The position numbers and the translations under genes were made by a program. A stretch of 64,000 nucleotides of DNA from Puccinia triticina (taxonomy: Eukaryota > Basidiomycota > Pucciniomycetes > Pucciniales > Pucciniaceae): positions 5,208,001 through 5,272,000 of the forward strand of contig NC_070561.1 in the NCBI RefSeq assembly GCF_026914185.1. Reading direction: 5' to 3'. The first letter of the stretch is position 1. Every line of letters begins with the position of its first letter. Below the pieces are notes generated by a model. It worked only from the letters and a program-made list of their open reading frames with translations. It searched no databases and was not told the origin of the DNA. This document shows positions 31,101 to 42,322 of the stretch, one piece after another.

Positions 31101-33470
31101 TGAAGGCGTCGATCTTCAGGTGGACGAGGCCGACCTTGATTGCGCGAAGGTTGAGGAAGCCGGGGTAGACGGCGCCGGGGGAGGCGGCGAGGTTGAGCGT
31201 CCTCGAGTCCGGGTTCCCGTTGTCCTCGTATGGCTTCCTGGAGAGGAGGGGCTCGTCGGCGGCGGCGTCCTCGGACTCGATGAGCTTGAAGATCGAGTGG
31301 GGCTTGGTGGTCGGGACCAAGTTGACGACCTGGATGATGACCGACTTGGCCGGGTTGAACGACTCTCGCAGGCGTTTGAAGTCGAACCAGGACACCGAGC
31401 CGGTGAAGCTGAACGGGTTGCGGCTCGGGATGACCGCGCCGAGGTCTGGACGCAGCTCGTGGGTGGAGCCCTTCGCGATCAGCTGGTACGGATCTAGCTT
31501 GCCCTTGCCCTCCTTCGTCCCCCCCGGGAGAATGCTGCTCGATTGCAGGATCGGCGTCATGTTGTTCACATTTCCGCCCAGGTTGAAGAACGACGTGCTC
31601 ATCCCGTCGTTCGGCTGTTGGTGGGTGTGGGTCATCTTCTGCCCCGTGATGTTCCGTTCGGGATCTACATACACGAAGGGCGTGAAGGTGACATTGTCAT
31701 ATATGTACTTTGAAACACGCGCATTGTTAGTGATGTGTGTGCCGTGATGGGATGGGCGGAGGGAGAGACCCACCTCTAGCAGCTCGTTTGGGATCCCGTC
31801 CATCCGGGTGTTCTTGACGTAATCAGCGCGACTCATCTTGGCCTTGTTAGATTTATTGAACGCATCGGTGTGCAACATGATGATCGAGAAGGCGAGGATA
31901 TACACTTGGTCTGTCGGCGGGTGCTCTCACACCAGATATCAGCAGCAGTCCGTCAGGGGTATGGAGAGGAGGGACCGACCGGGGGAGGCGAAGAGCTTGG
32001 GATTGCAGTCGACGTAGCGCTTGGCGAAGGCTTCGATGACCCGGTCGATCTGCTGGGTCTCCGTGGGCAGATCGACGACCATGAGCAGCTTGCGGATGGA
32101 CAGGTCGATCGGGTCGTGGCTGAACTCGAACGAGCCCATGTACTTGGTCAGCGCCGCGAGATGGAACGGATCATTACTGATCCACCCCAGAGACACATAC
32201 CACGTCTTGATCAGTAGCGCTCGATTTCCGCTGGGGAGACTGGTTTGAGGAGCGGGGCTTACCTCGACGCCAACACGCTCGGGATCTTGCTCTTCTCGAT
32301 CTGTGTCCCGAGCCGGCTCAGATAGGTCTCCTCGCTCTCGTCGTCCGTCGCTCGTGCCAGCGGCTTCAGCTTCCCGCTGGTCTTGGCCGGCTCCTTGTCC
32401 TTATTGTCTGATTCTGTCCAATAAAAAAAACCCCTCCCTCATTAAAATTGTCTGTATGTGTGGATAGAGAGAGGGGAGGGGAGGGTGGAATACTTTTGGC
32501 AAGTTCGATGAGGGGCTGGGATTGGTGGTGGGACGCGGAGGTCCTCGGCCGCCTGAGCTTGTTGGAGACTGTGTGCTGGGTAGTGTTGGAAGATGAAGCG
32601 GAAGCGGCGGTGGCAGATTTGAGGCGGGGGAGGTCGGCACCGGCGGCGAAGGGCTCGCGGTTGTATTCCCGGGCGGCGGCGGAGGGGGAGGAGGGGCCGA
32701 GGGAGCGGTTGAAGAGCTCGGAGGTGCGGTGGGCGATGGGGCTTCCGAGGCGGACCTGGCTGAAGGAGCGGGCGAGCAGGGGCGGGGCGGGTGCTGGGGT
32801 GGCGAGGGGTGCGGCGGGGCGGAGCTCTTCCATGGTCTGGCGGTGGTGCTGGCCCAGGGAGTCGGACTGGGAGCGGTAGAGGGGGAAGATCGATCTGTGC
32901 TATGGTGAGGCGCAGCTCAGCGAGTGCGGCCAGAAAAGAAGAGGAACGTGCTGACTTGTCGCTGCTCTGGCTCAGATCGAAGTAGGCCAGCTGGAGCTCG
33001 CTGGCGGACTTTGCGGTGCCCGGGCTGGGCTTCCGGCTGGGGACGGGCAGGATCTCTGCGGAGTGCTCCGGGGACGGCTCGGCGGAGGCGAAGGAGGACT
33101 TGGGGGTGAGGCCGGCCTTGATCCGCTGGAGCAGGCTCGGGGTGGATGGCCTGGAGAGCAGGGCGTCTGGCCCGCGGTGGGGGTCGTGCTCGGCGGGCAT
33201 GGCGAGGCTGAAGAGCGGGGTGGAGGCCCGGTTGTGCAGTTTGCGTGGCGCATGCTGCTGGCCGCCGTCGGCGTGGGGCTGGCTGAGTCGGCGGGCGGGG
33301 CGTTCGGCCAGCTGGGGCAGCCGCTCCTTCTGGCTCGTTCTCCGCCGGATCTCGTCGGAGGACCGGGAGCGGAGCATCTTCGCCTGGGCTGGGTGCTGCT
33401 GACCATCCTCCTGCTCGACGAGGCTGTGTGCGCGGGGCTTGGGGGTTGGGCGTGGCCTGGTGGCGAACAT
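28139..33470 (-). CDS. Sec7-PH domain ARF guanine-nucleotide exchange factor
   Basis: Ten exons: 33470-32956, 32894-32494, 32413-32263, 32176-31980, 31910-31774, 31707-30901, 30839-30652, 30627-30527, 30451-29988, 29914-28139. All introns are GT-AG, 24-86 nt; the sum of 4737 nt gives 1578 residues, with all phases consistent. Sec7 spans ~340-470: EETYLSRLGTQIEKSKIPSV, DPIDLSIRKLLMVVDLP and the catalytic Glu (~395) in LPTETQQIDRVIEAF, then ILAFSIIMLHTDAFNK. A PH domain follows (~660-860; KKWKLFCVLLTARQLILI ... FRLILTKDLSLLMG). Both termini are Ser/Pro-rich and probably disordered; a His/Gln run and an acidic run lie in the C-terminal half. Sec7 domains load GTP onto ARF GTPases at Golgi/endosomal membranes; the layout resembles yeast Syt1. 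Start MFATRP is a choice; an upstream in-frame extension exists. Confidence 0.9.
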
Positions 33471-33609
33471 GGTGGTTGCTCGTCGGTTTTTGAAATGCTC
33501 ATCCCAATCGAATCGAAGCAACTTTCCTTGGCAGATGCTTCGCAGCGGAACCTGCGCTCGATCATCCCAGATCCTAGATATTTTTAGATCGGCCCAGATT
33601 CCCACCACC

Positions 33610-34595
33610 CACTACGACTAATATTGCTCCTCTGCTCATGGAAACACCATCCGCCTGGCAACTGGCACTCAAAACAGACTACATATTTGCACTATCTAAG
33701 CCCACCAATTTCAAGGCATTCTGGTGGGTACGTGGCTCAAAAGAGGCTTAAGAAGATGAAGATGAAATGAAAAAAAAAAACACTGAATTTTGTAAAATAA
33801 AAAATAAAAAAACCAACTTATTCTGTTTCTTTTTTTTTTTTCAGTAAAAGGTGAATAAGCAAGCACAGAACATGAAAAGAATGATAATAAATGACAAAAA
33901 AATGTGACCCAAAAAAGGATTAGCTTGGCAAGCAGAAAATTGGCAGTCAAAATGGGCACATTCCACTGCCAGAATCTCAGGTGTGCTGGTGAATCACTCA
34001 CTCCACACCACACAGAGTCAACTTTTTTCTCAATTTTAACCTTTCATTATTCATTTCAGATCTCATCCTCCATCTTTTCTTGAGACAAAAACTGCAGTGT
34101 TTGTATCTCTTGTTCAATTTTTAAAAATCACATGGTTTCTATTTTTGTATATCTGTGCTTTGAAGTCTATCTTGAACCAACCCGCCAATACCAATGACTT
34201 GACGTTTGTTGGTTGAGCTTCTGTGGTCCAAAAGCTAGAGATGACCATTTTGAGTCCGGATACCCGCGCGTGCTCGGGTATCCAAGGCCCTTTTCCCTTG
34301 ATTCTTGACATCCGCATCCGGCGGATGCCCCCGTGTTTGAGCGGATACCCGCCCCTCAAAACTTGGCAATTGAGCAGAGAAGGGACCTAATTCTGGTGGC
34401 AGAGGTTACAAACCAGAATTTATTCCCTCTGGTCGTCGAGGTTACTAGCTCTGCAGCCAGAGGGGATTCCGTATGACCTCAGAAGGAATCCCTTCTGTGG
34501 TCACTTCTTTGCAGAGATTATACAACCTCAGCAACCAGAAGGAATCCCCTCTGGAGTCTGGGCACAGAGGTAGTACAGCCTGTGAAACTCCATAA
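33610..34595. other. Intergenic stretch upstream of the Sec7 gene
   Basis: Presumed promoter side of the Sec7 gene, with poly-A and poly-T runs near 33770 and 33830. From 34240 repeats start: a palindromic GGATACCCGCG stretch recurs near 36355, and GGAATCCCCTCTGG-type repeats at 34390-34560 recur at 36060-36250. No gene seen. Confidence 0.45.
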
Positions 34596-34602
34596 AATAT
34601 TA

Positions 34603-34673
34603 GGTGTCCTATGGGAGTTGAATCCATGTCTCTTATATCCATGTCAAGTGTACTAACCACTGTACTACACCAC
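34603..34673 (-). repeat. tRNA-like sequence, probable SINE head
   Basis: The minus strand reads GTGGTGTAGTACAGTGGTTA (a good D-arm), then CTTGACATGGATATAAG (anticodon-arm position, loop CATGGAT), then ATGGATTCAACTCCCAT (T-arm) and AGGACACC. The acceptor stem pairs poorly, so it is not a confident functional tRNA. The 3' part plus its tail (TAATATTTTATGGA) recurs at 47313-47385, where the T-arm is ATGGGTTCAACTCCCAT. A tRNA-derived repeat fits best. Confidence 0.5.
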
Positions 34674-36520
34674 GGGTTTGTTTCCTGGGATGCACTGCCT
34701 CAGCTGGGCTGCGGGGTCTAAAACAGGGCAGGCTTGACCTTTCCGCCTTGCACCTGACATCAGGGTCAGGTCAACCGCAAGGATGGGTCAGATGTACGTT
34801 GGTCTGACCCATCTGACCATAGTGTCATGCCAACCCTGCCAACCCATCACGTTGGCATTGTACTTGATTCAACCCGGGGAAAAACATTTGCCCAACCAAG
34901 GGGAGCAGGCCATCAGCATCCGTAGGTGGGGCCGGTCTGAAATCCACATTGGTGTTGCCAACCAGTAAACACAAGTCCACCAGCAGACAAGAGCTTGCCC
35001 AACCAAGCAAGCCAACACTTTTGGCTGGTTGGGTCCGCACTCAACCAAGGTAATGAACACCTCGGTGATCATTCCCTTGTCAACCAACCTTCTTATTAGG
35101 TTGAGCCAACGTCAAGCCAGTCAGAATTGAAAAAAAAGGTTTTTTTTTTAATTAGGTTTTCCGCGCCTTTTTCCATGCAAGGAAAAAGGCTACATAGGAG
35201 AGAAATTACAAAAAATAATAAAATACATGTGAGGTCTTGGCAAGGATGAGAGGATCTTCCACAACAAGAAAACTTGGCAAGATTAGTATCTGATGAAGAC
35301 GTGTTCTCTAACTGCCCTTTTAATTCATAACACTCTGGATATCTCAGTGTGGCTCCTGCCTGCTGCGACATCTGTTGCTTACATCAGGGTTACATGCGCA
35401 GTCACTGCACCTAATGCCGCAGTCACGTGGGCCTGATTAGTCATGATGTTGCGGCATCCGGCAGCGACACCCAAATGCCTGCAGTGTAATTGCTTGCTAG
35501 TTGGATAGTGTAAGGGAGGCTCTGGAGGCTGTCCAGGTGTGCAGGCTGAATAACCATGACTACCATGACTTGGGTTCAAGCCAGGATGAAGGCATTTTTG
35601 ATGAATGGGCCCCAGGTAGTCAACCCAATCCCCACCGCAGCACTTGCGGCAGGCCCATGTTGGATCGGTGGCCAACCTTGTTGCCCCAACAGAAGGCCAG
35701 CGTTGGTGTTTTGCATGACGGTGGGTGTGCGCGAGGGTCTTACGTTGACCCTATGCTGGCAGTCAAGCCAACCACGGGTGCCATCTTTTCCTGCTACAAA
35801 GCCCGCCCAAATATCTGGCAGGACGCGGGAGAGTCGGCCCAACCCCAATTTTTGAGCTGAGCCACAGTCAGCCACGCTCTGTTGTGTAAGGACACTTGGA
35901 TATGAATGGCTGCAGGTGGGTCAATGAACATCCACTGGTGTCACATGAAGATCCCTAATTGAGGGTAAGACCTGTAAATGACAGGTCATGAATGAGTGAC
36001 ACCAGCAGGTATGATAAAGCTAAGAGTACATAGCAGAACCACAACCTGACAAAACCTTGACAACTGGAGAGAATCACTTCTGCTCGCAGAGGTTGTAGAT
36101 ACAACCTTGGCAACCGGAAGAAATTCCTTCAGGCCGCATACAATGTCATACAACTTTGGTGACTGGAGGGATTTGTTCCAGTTGCCAATGTTGCATAACC
36201 TCTGCGACTGGAAGGAACTCCCTCTGGTTGCAGTGGTAAGACAACCTCAACACCACAAAGGGATCAATGTTTTGCGTCTTTGAGGTAAAACAACCTCAAG
36301 TACTGGGGGGGGTTCCCTTCCGGCCAAAGAGGTGGGTGGATGTGGCCAGAAAATATCCGGATACCCGCTGGATTTTCCCAAAATTTCAGACATCCGCATC
36401 CAAATTGGCATCTGCTGGCCTGAGCAATACCCGCGGCGTGTACAAAACGGCCAAAGGGTGTGGTGGATACAAGTGTCTACCCACTGTACATAACTTGTTG
36501 TAAGCCTCTTGCACAGAGAA
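34674..36520. repeat. Repeat region with inverted GGAATTCCCTCTGG blocks
   Basis: Block 35893-36030 (from GGATATGAATGGCTGCAGG to GATAAAGCTAAGAGTAC) occurs inverted at 47170-47306. Block 36060-36290 has several degenerate units like GACTGGAAGGAACTCCCTCTGG, related to 34390-34560 in the other orientation. Compared with the 47-kb locus, the stretch ~34680-35890 looks like an insertion within the repeat. It includes GTTGG-rich direct repeats. No supported gene. Confidence 0.5.
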
Positions 36521-36690
36521 TCCATTCAAACCAGAGGCGCAGTTTGGCTTAAAGAAAAGTGCAACATGATGGTGGGGATGAAATTGGAACATGATCAGGA
36601 ACAGGCAGTAAGAAAAAAAATTACAAACTTCAACATGGATTTCAAAAGAGAAAAGTGGAGATGTTGATCCAATTCTTGTCTCCCTGGACC

Positions 36691-38507
36691 CTACCTTACC
36701 AATCTAGAAGCTGTCTGCAGACTTGGCTCAAAGTATTCCTTGATGGATTTTGGCAAGGAATGGATTTGGTGTATTGAAGCTGAAGCAGTGTTTCTGTCAA
36801 AATTGACAAGCTTGCTTCTTGGATATGAGCACTTGAGCTTGACAGAAGGAGGACTGGAAGCGCAAACTGAGTCTGAACTGGCCTGAAACTTCTTTGAGAT
36901 CTCTCCAAGAATCTTGGCTGTTCTTGGTGAATAATCTTTCTGGATGGGATGATCTTTGTGTTCATTTGATGGCTCTCTGCTTGGAAAGATGATTGCTTGG
37001 CAGGCTTTGTGGAATCCTTCTAATTCTTGCTCTGATAGCTGGCTGGTAACCTCCAGGATTGGAGGAAGGATGGATTTGGATACTGCTCTTAATCTATCCT
37101 TGACTGCAGCATCACAAATCTTGGAATCCACATCTGGGACTGCTGAAGATCCAAGAAGTGATTTCCTTTCTGCAAATTCTGCTTCATTGAAAGTTTGACA
37201 CAGCTCATCAACTGAACGGAGTGGGATAATGTGCATGAACTTCCCAAATCCCCCTTCGGAGAGATACCTGATAATCCTTCCTACTGGTGTGACACATTTG
37301 AATGACCCCCCGTTCTCCTGGATTGCACCATTCAATTTGGCATCCAGATACATTTCAGGTATTGTTGCTTCTGAGAGGAGCTCCGAGATCCAACTGAATC
37401 TCCTCATGAATTTTGGATCACCAATCCTCCCAGGCACATTTTTCCAGAACCGGTTCCATACCCACAGTATTGCCTTCCAATGCCTTTCAACCACAAGTGG
37501 TTTCAATGCTAATCTATACAAGAACGGCATTAAGATCATTTCATATGAAGGTGGCATGTTGGATGTGTGCTGGGATACTTCTTTGACAAGCTTTGACAGA
37601 TTTCTGCCCTTTGGATACCGACTTAATCTTTCCATAAATTGAGGGATCATAGAAAAAGAAACAAAAGCAGATGCTTGATTGAATTCCACTGGCAGACTCC
37701 AATGAAGTATCTGGGAGGAGTAATGTTGGCCAATAATTTTTTGAATTTTGGTTGGAGTGGTACCTGTGATTATTGTCTCTTCCCCAACAGGTGAGCATTT
37801 GTTACCAGCTTTCCCTTGTGATGAATTTAACTGCTGCAATCCATAAATCTTTGTATTTTTGAAGGGTTTAGGGCTGGACAAGCTAGTTTGTTGAACCAAA
37901 TTTGGGGTGGTTGGGAAGGATGTGAAGTAATTATTAAAACCACCAGATGCAGTTTGAGAAGAGGTTTGACCAGCCAAATGTACATTTGATTGCTCATGCT
38001 GATGAAGGGCTAAACCAGTCTGGGCACTTGGAATTGGCTTATAGTGGGAGATTGTCAATGGATCGGTCAATGTCTGCTTGCATCTTGCTGGATACTCTGG
38101 GTTCTGATGAAGGCTCAGCCTCAGATGGGGAAAGTCAGAATTGAACTCCTCATACAAACCATGTCTTTGATTTGGAATTTGCTTGGGAGTGGGTGTAATT
38201 TCAAACAGTTCAAGAGTCTTGTTGGCACTGGCTCTTCGCCTCTGGCTCTCTGGTGGGTCTTTGTAGGTTGGAATCTGTCAGACATGAATATTGATCAGCT
38301 TGGTTGGTCTTGCTACTTGGGTGTCTCTTTATTCTGCAGTCTCACCTGGCCCTCCAGTGGTCTTTTCTTGCAACTAATTGGCCCACTTGACAAGGAAAGC
38401 TCCAAGTTAATATCTGCATTGGTGTGAACAGGTGAACAGAAAACTTTTCCAGTCTCATAAAAGAATGTTGATAGAACAAGTAAAGCAAAAAATACAGGAA
38501 CTTGCAT
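36691..38507 (-). CDS. Putative secreted protein of unknown function (two exons)
   Basis: Exon 1 38507-38346, intron 38345-38275 (GTGAGA...CTGACAG), exon 2 38274-36691; total 1746 nt, 581 residues. Exon 1 encodes a clear signal peptide, MQVPVFFALLVLSTFFYETG, followed by VFCSPVHTNADINLELSLS. Exon 2 starts IPTYKDPPESQRRRASANKT. The central part (~230-480) is rich in aromatic and hydrophobic residues (FMERLSRYPKGRNLSKLVKE, ERHWKAILWVWNRFWKNVPG, GGFGKFMHIIPLRSVDELC). I recognise no domain. The architecture suits a large lineage-specific secreted protein. A GTAAGG near the stop could be an extra donor, so the 3' end is less certain. Four 29-bp tandem repeats lie 200-310 bp upstream of the start. 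Confidence 0.7.
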
Positions 38508-38704
38508 TCTGAAGAGAGGTTCAAGAATTTGCTGAATGACTGTGATAAGATTTAAACCGGAAGAAACAAGGCCGTCCAAGTCAGTTGGATAAGCAGCTCT
38601 TGTTCAGTCAATTGATTCAAGATAACCTGCACAGCTACAGACTTGCTACAGCCAGAAGCTATGCGGTGAGAACTTTTTCCATCTGGAGGACTAATATCCC
38701 TGGC

Positions 38705-38815
38705 TCTTGTCTCAGCCAGATCATCTCACTGGACCTTGTCTGAGCCAGAGAATCTCACTGTATCTTGTCTCAGCCAGAGCATCTCACTGGATCTTGTCCC
38801 AGCCAGAGTATGTCG
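38705..38815. repeat. 29-bp tandem repeats upstream of the secreted-protein gene
   Basis: Four units starting at 38705, 38734, 38763 and 38792, of the form CTTGTCTCAGCCAGAGCATC followed by TCACTGGAT; the last is partial. They lie 198-308 bp upstream of the start codon at 38507 and could contain repeated regulator sites. That role is inference. Confidence 0.8.
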
Positions 38816-39166
38816 CAAGCCCTCATTGCCAACATCAAAAACTCAAATGAATATTTTGGCGCAGTTATCCAACTGATCTTCCGGGGAAGTTGCACTGGGA
38901 CTGCTCTGGAATTTTTGGCTGATGAATGCTCCAGTTTTTCTGAGCATTTCAAATTAGCAGCCAGCCTTAGGCCCCGTTTGGAGCTGATATACTTGCGCAA
39001 TAAAATCTGGAATTTTGTGACATCTGATCAAGTTTTAGCGGACCTGATCAGATGTCACATAGGAACTAAGGCAAACCCCCGAAACCTTATCTACGGTGCT
39101 CCAAACGGCTCCATATTTTTTCTACTAAAAGAATACACTCTCTAGAAAGAATTATAAGCTCCAGGG

Positions 39167-39428
39167 AGGTATTACACATCAGGCACACCTTCTATTGACC
39201 GTGGTGTAGCGTAGCAGAGCGCAAACGCGCTATTTTTTAGTGTAGTGTTAGCGCAATCACGCGCATCTGCGCTAAAGCTACGATCACAGGTTTCAAAGGT
39301 ATTTTGGCTTTTAGTGTAGTGTTAGCGCAGATACCCGCGATTGCGCTAATGCTACGCTCAAAAATAGTGCATTTACGCTGCGCTACGCTACACCACGGTT
39401 GATAGGAGGTGTGCCTGATGTTTAATAC
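39167..39428. repeat. Large hairpin with about 125-nt arms
   Basis: Left arm GGTATTACACATCAGGCACA and right arm TGTGCCTGATGTTTAATACC are near-perfect inverses over about 125 nt, with ACCGTGGTGTAGCGTAGC inside and TTAGCGCAATCGCG-type strings near the centre. Probably a foldback insertion inside the compound element. No coding sequence. Confidence 0.75.
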
Positions 39429-39470
39429 CTCATTGGAGCTTATAATGTCTTCTGGAGAGTGCATTCTTAT

Positions 39471-39950
39471 AGCAGAAAAAATTTGGGGCCGTTTGGAGCA
39501 CCATAGATAAGGTTTTGGGGGTTTGACTTAGTAGGAAATCCACCAAATCCGCCCCCTGGCTACACAGGGTCTCCCGGAGGAGTGCTAATGCTGTGAAGCT
39601 TAAAATATTTTTTAAAGAGTGTATTATTATAGCAGAAAAAACTTGTGGCAATTTGGAGCACCGTAGATAAGGTTTTGGGGGTTTGCCTTAGTAGGAAATC
39701 CGCCAAATCTGTCCCCCGGCTACACAGGGTCTCCCTGAGGAGGGCTAATGCCGTGAAGCTTAACATATGTTTTGAAGAGTTTATTCTTATAGCAGAAAAG
39801 ACTTGGGGCTGTTTGGAGCACCGTAGATAAGGTTTCAGGGGTTTCCCTTAGTAGGAAATCCGCCAAATCCGCCCCCCGGCTGCACAGGTTCTCCCTAAGG
39901 AGTACTAATGCCGTGAAGCTCACAATATTCTCTAAAGAGTGTATTTAGAT
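39471..39950. repeat. 160-bp tandem repeat, three units
   Basis: AGCAGAAAAA starts at 39471 and 39631 and AGCAGAAAAG at 39791, exactly 160 bp apart. Each unit contains TTTGGAGCACCGTAGATAAGG, TTAGTAGGAAATCCGCCAAA and GGTCTCCC. Units differ by scattered substitutions. Confidence 0.9.
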
Positions 39951-39980
39951 TGCTGTAAAACTTTTAGGGTGTTTGGGTAC

Positions 39981-40738
39981 AACAGTGACAAGATATAATT
40001 TTTTTTGTATATTCCGTCATTTTTTGTTAAATTAATATATCGACTCCCATTCTCAAGAGGGGAATTAATTAATTGACTCCCAAAATGCTTTTGGGGCCGC
40101 GCGAGGTCCCGAGGACCCAGGGGGGACGTCCCGAGACGGTCCGCGCGACGTAAACGACTTTTAGGAGTTGATTTATTAATTCTTGGGAGTCAACTTTTCA
40201 ACTCCCTTCTTAAATTGTTTCTATTATAAATGGTCAAAACTCATGATGGAGTGGAGTTAGAATCTGAGAGGTCTGATGTTGATATGCTACTATGGTTTTA
40301 CTTTGGCTTCCATTGACTGAGGGGCCAACTGTCACACAAACGTCTAACGTGTGCGGGCTTGTGTGACACACTGTTCAACAAACAACCATAGCACGCCACG
40401 CTGAGTGCCCCTGCAATACCAGGGGCTTTGGAGAATCCTTTGAAAATTTTTCTGATTTTCAGTCATCTGTACACAAATCCCTTTGAGGAGATTTCCTGAA
40501 GTCATTCACAAACCCCATGTAACCTGAGGCTCCCCTGGACTTGCCCCAGAAATTGAACTCCCTTGGGACAAACTTCAGCAGCTGAAGAATATATAACATA
40601 AATTTACACATGCATGCTAGTGTGTCACATTTTTAATCACTGATCCAAGTGATGCCAAGCTGAGTGTGCATGCAGCACCAAGGGCTTAGATGGACCCTTC
40701 ACAAATTTTATGTGATTTTAAGCAATATGTAAAAAAAA
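39981..40738. other. Unassigned AT-rich stretch
   Basis: Contains an inverted pair around 40055-40200 (GACTCCCAAAATGC...and TTGGGAGTCAAC-like) with a GC-rich core GGTCCCGAGGACC / GGGACGTCCCGAGACGG. No gene seen. Confidence 0.4.
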
Positions 40739-40739
40739 C

Positions 40740-42322
40740 GGACCTACTTCGCGCAGCAGCGGAAAACTCTTTGCGCACAGAATCAACCGTCCCCCGACGT
40801 CGAGCCCGCTGTGCGCGCAAGCCAAAAAATATTTCGCGCACAGTGACTTCCCCCAAAAGAAGGAGGTGATTTTTCCGGATTTTTTTTCGATGGATCAAAA
40901 GAGGGGGCCTTACTTGCCCCCTGCAAAAAATATTGGATTTTTTGAAGGTGTCCTTGTGATGCAAAAAAAAACATCATAATATTAATCCAAAAAAAAGGCA
41001 CCCGCTACCCCGGGGTCTTTGTACCTGCTCAAACTCCAGCCCCTCGAAAAGGAAGTTTGAGGGGCTGCAGCTCCGGGCCCGGCTATCCCCCAGCCGCCGT
41101 GCCGATGGCCGGCACAAGCCATCGAGCGGAGTTGCACACTCCCCCGATGACCGGCCAGCACATGCGTGCATGTGGCACAAATTGGATTATGTACTCCTCT
41201 CGATGGCCAATCTATCCCGGTCATCGAGTGGAGTACATACTTCCCTTGATGACCGGGTCCGTTCCGGTCATCAAGGGGAGTGTTCACTCCTCTCAATGGC
41301 CAATCTATCCTGGTCATCGAGTGGAGTACATACTTCCCTCGATGACCGGGTCCGTTCCCGTCATCAAGGGGAGTGTTCGCTCCTCTCGATGACCGGAGCA
41401 ATCGGGTCAGGGGAGTATGTACTCCTCTTGATGACCGGGTCCGTTCCGGTCATCAAGAGGAATGTTCACTCCTCTCAACAACCAGAGTGATCAGGTCACC
41501 GAGGTGAGTGTACTCCTCTCGATGGTCGGAACAGGCGTCCATCGAGAGGAGTACATCCTTCCCTTGATGACCGAGTCCGTTCCGGTCATTGAGGGGAGTG
41601 TTCACTCCTCTCGCCAAACGGAGCAACCAGGTCACCAAGCTCCGGTTGTCGAGAGGAGTGAACATTCCTCTTGATGACCGGAACGGACCCGGTCATCGAG
41701 GGAAGGATGTACTCCTCTCAATGACCGGCATGGACCCAGTCATTGAGAGGAGTACATACTCCCCTCAATGACCCAATTGCTCCGGTCATCGAGGGAAGTA
41801 TGTACTCCACTCAATGACCGGGACTGAGTGGCCATCGAGAGGAGTAGTACACAATCCCCTCGATGACCGGTAATTAGTGCTAGCTGCACACATGTGTGCT
41901 GGCCGGCCGGTCATTGGGGGAGTGTGTAACTCCGCTCGATGGCCTGTGCCAGCCATCGGCACAGCGGCTCCCCTCGAACTTTCTTTTCGAGGGACTGGGT
42001 ACCCAACCGCTTAAGTCTTAGCAGGTGAAAAGTCCCCAGGGTGGGCTATTGGGGTAGCGGGTGCCTTTTTTTTGGATATTAATTATGTTTTTTTTTTTTA
42101 CATGACAAGGACACCTCCAAAAAATCCAATATTTTTTGGAGAGGGCAGTAAAGACCCCCTCTTTTGATTAATCAAAAAAAAATCGAGAAAAATCCCCTCC
42201 TTCTTTCGGGGGAAGTTGCTGTGCGCGAAGTATTTTTTGGCTTGCGCGCACAGCGGGCTTGACGTCGGGGGACGGTTGATTCTGTGCGCAAAGAGTTTTT
42301 TGCTGCTGCACGAAGTAGGTCC
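40740..42322. mobile_element. Second Mutator-like TIR element filled with hairpins
   Basis: Ends GGACCTACTTCGCGCAGCAG and ...CTGCACGAAGTAGGTCC are related to the ends of the element at 8790-21285. TIRs extend about 280 bp: both include GTCCCCCGACGTC, GCGCGCAAGCCAAAAAATA and GGCACCCGCTACCCC or their inverses. Runs of eight A flank it (40731-40738, 42323-42330); an extra C again lies before the left TIR. The interior has no transposase, only palindromic repeats. Non-autonomous member of the same family. Confidence 0.82.
41055..41960. repeat. Array of alternating palindromes (GATGACCGG / CCGGTCATC)
   Basis: More than twenty copies of GATGACCGG or CCGGTCATC variants alternate with GGAGTGTACTCC-type palindromes, e.g. 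CTCGATGACCGGGTCCGTTC followed by CGGTCATCAAGGGGAGTG. Spacing is about 20-60 bp and orientation alternates. The outer 200 bp on each side (41010-41210 and 41830-42030) also pair with each other, so the whole array can fold into one long arm or many small hairpins. Not coding. Confidence 0.85.

Larger units (their letters stand above)
38970..39980. mobile_element. Compound family C-type MITE with tandem and inverted parts
   Basis: Starts GGCCCCGTTTGGAGCTGATA after TTA (38967-38969), like the family C MITE at 6291. An internal hairpin uses TGACATCTGATCA...TGATCAGATGTCA (39018-39058). A half-unit at ~39090-39160 (GGTGCTCCAAACGG) is the inverse of the 160-bp repeats at 39471-39950. A separate 260-bp hairpin is embedded at 39167-39428. 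The right terminus is not fixed; TTTAGGGTGTTTGGG near 39966 may be a decayed end. Confidence 0.55.

Noticed and set aside
34603..34673. Functional tRNA gene
   Set aside because: D- and T-arms are good but the acceptor stem mismatches and the anticodon stem is weak. A partial copy in another repeat supports a SINE origin.
41055..41960. CRISPR array
   Set aside because: The repeats are palindromic, alternate in orientation, have no unique spacers of constant length, and lie in a eukaryotic TIR element without cas genes.
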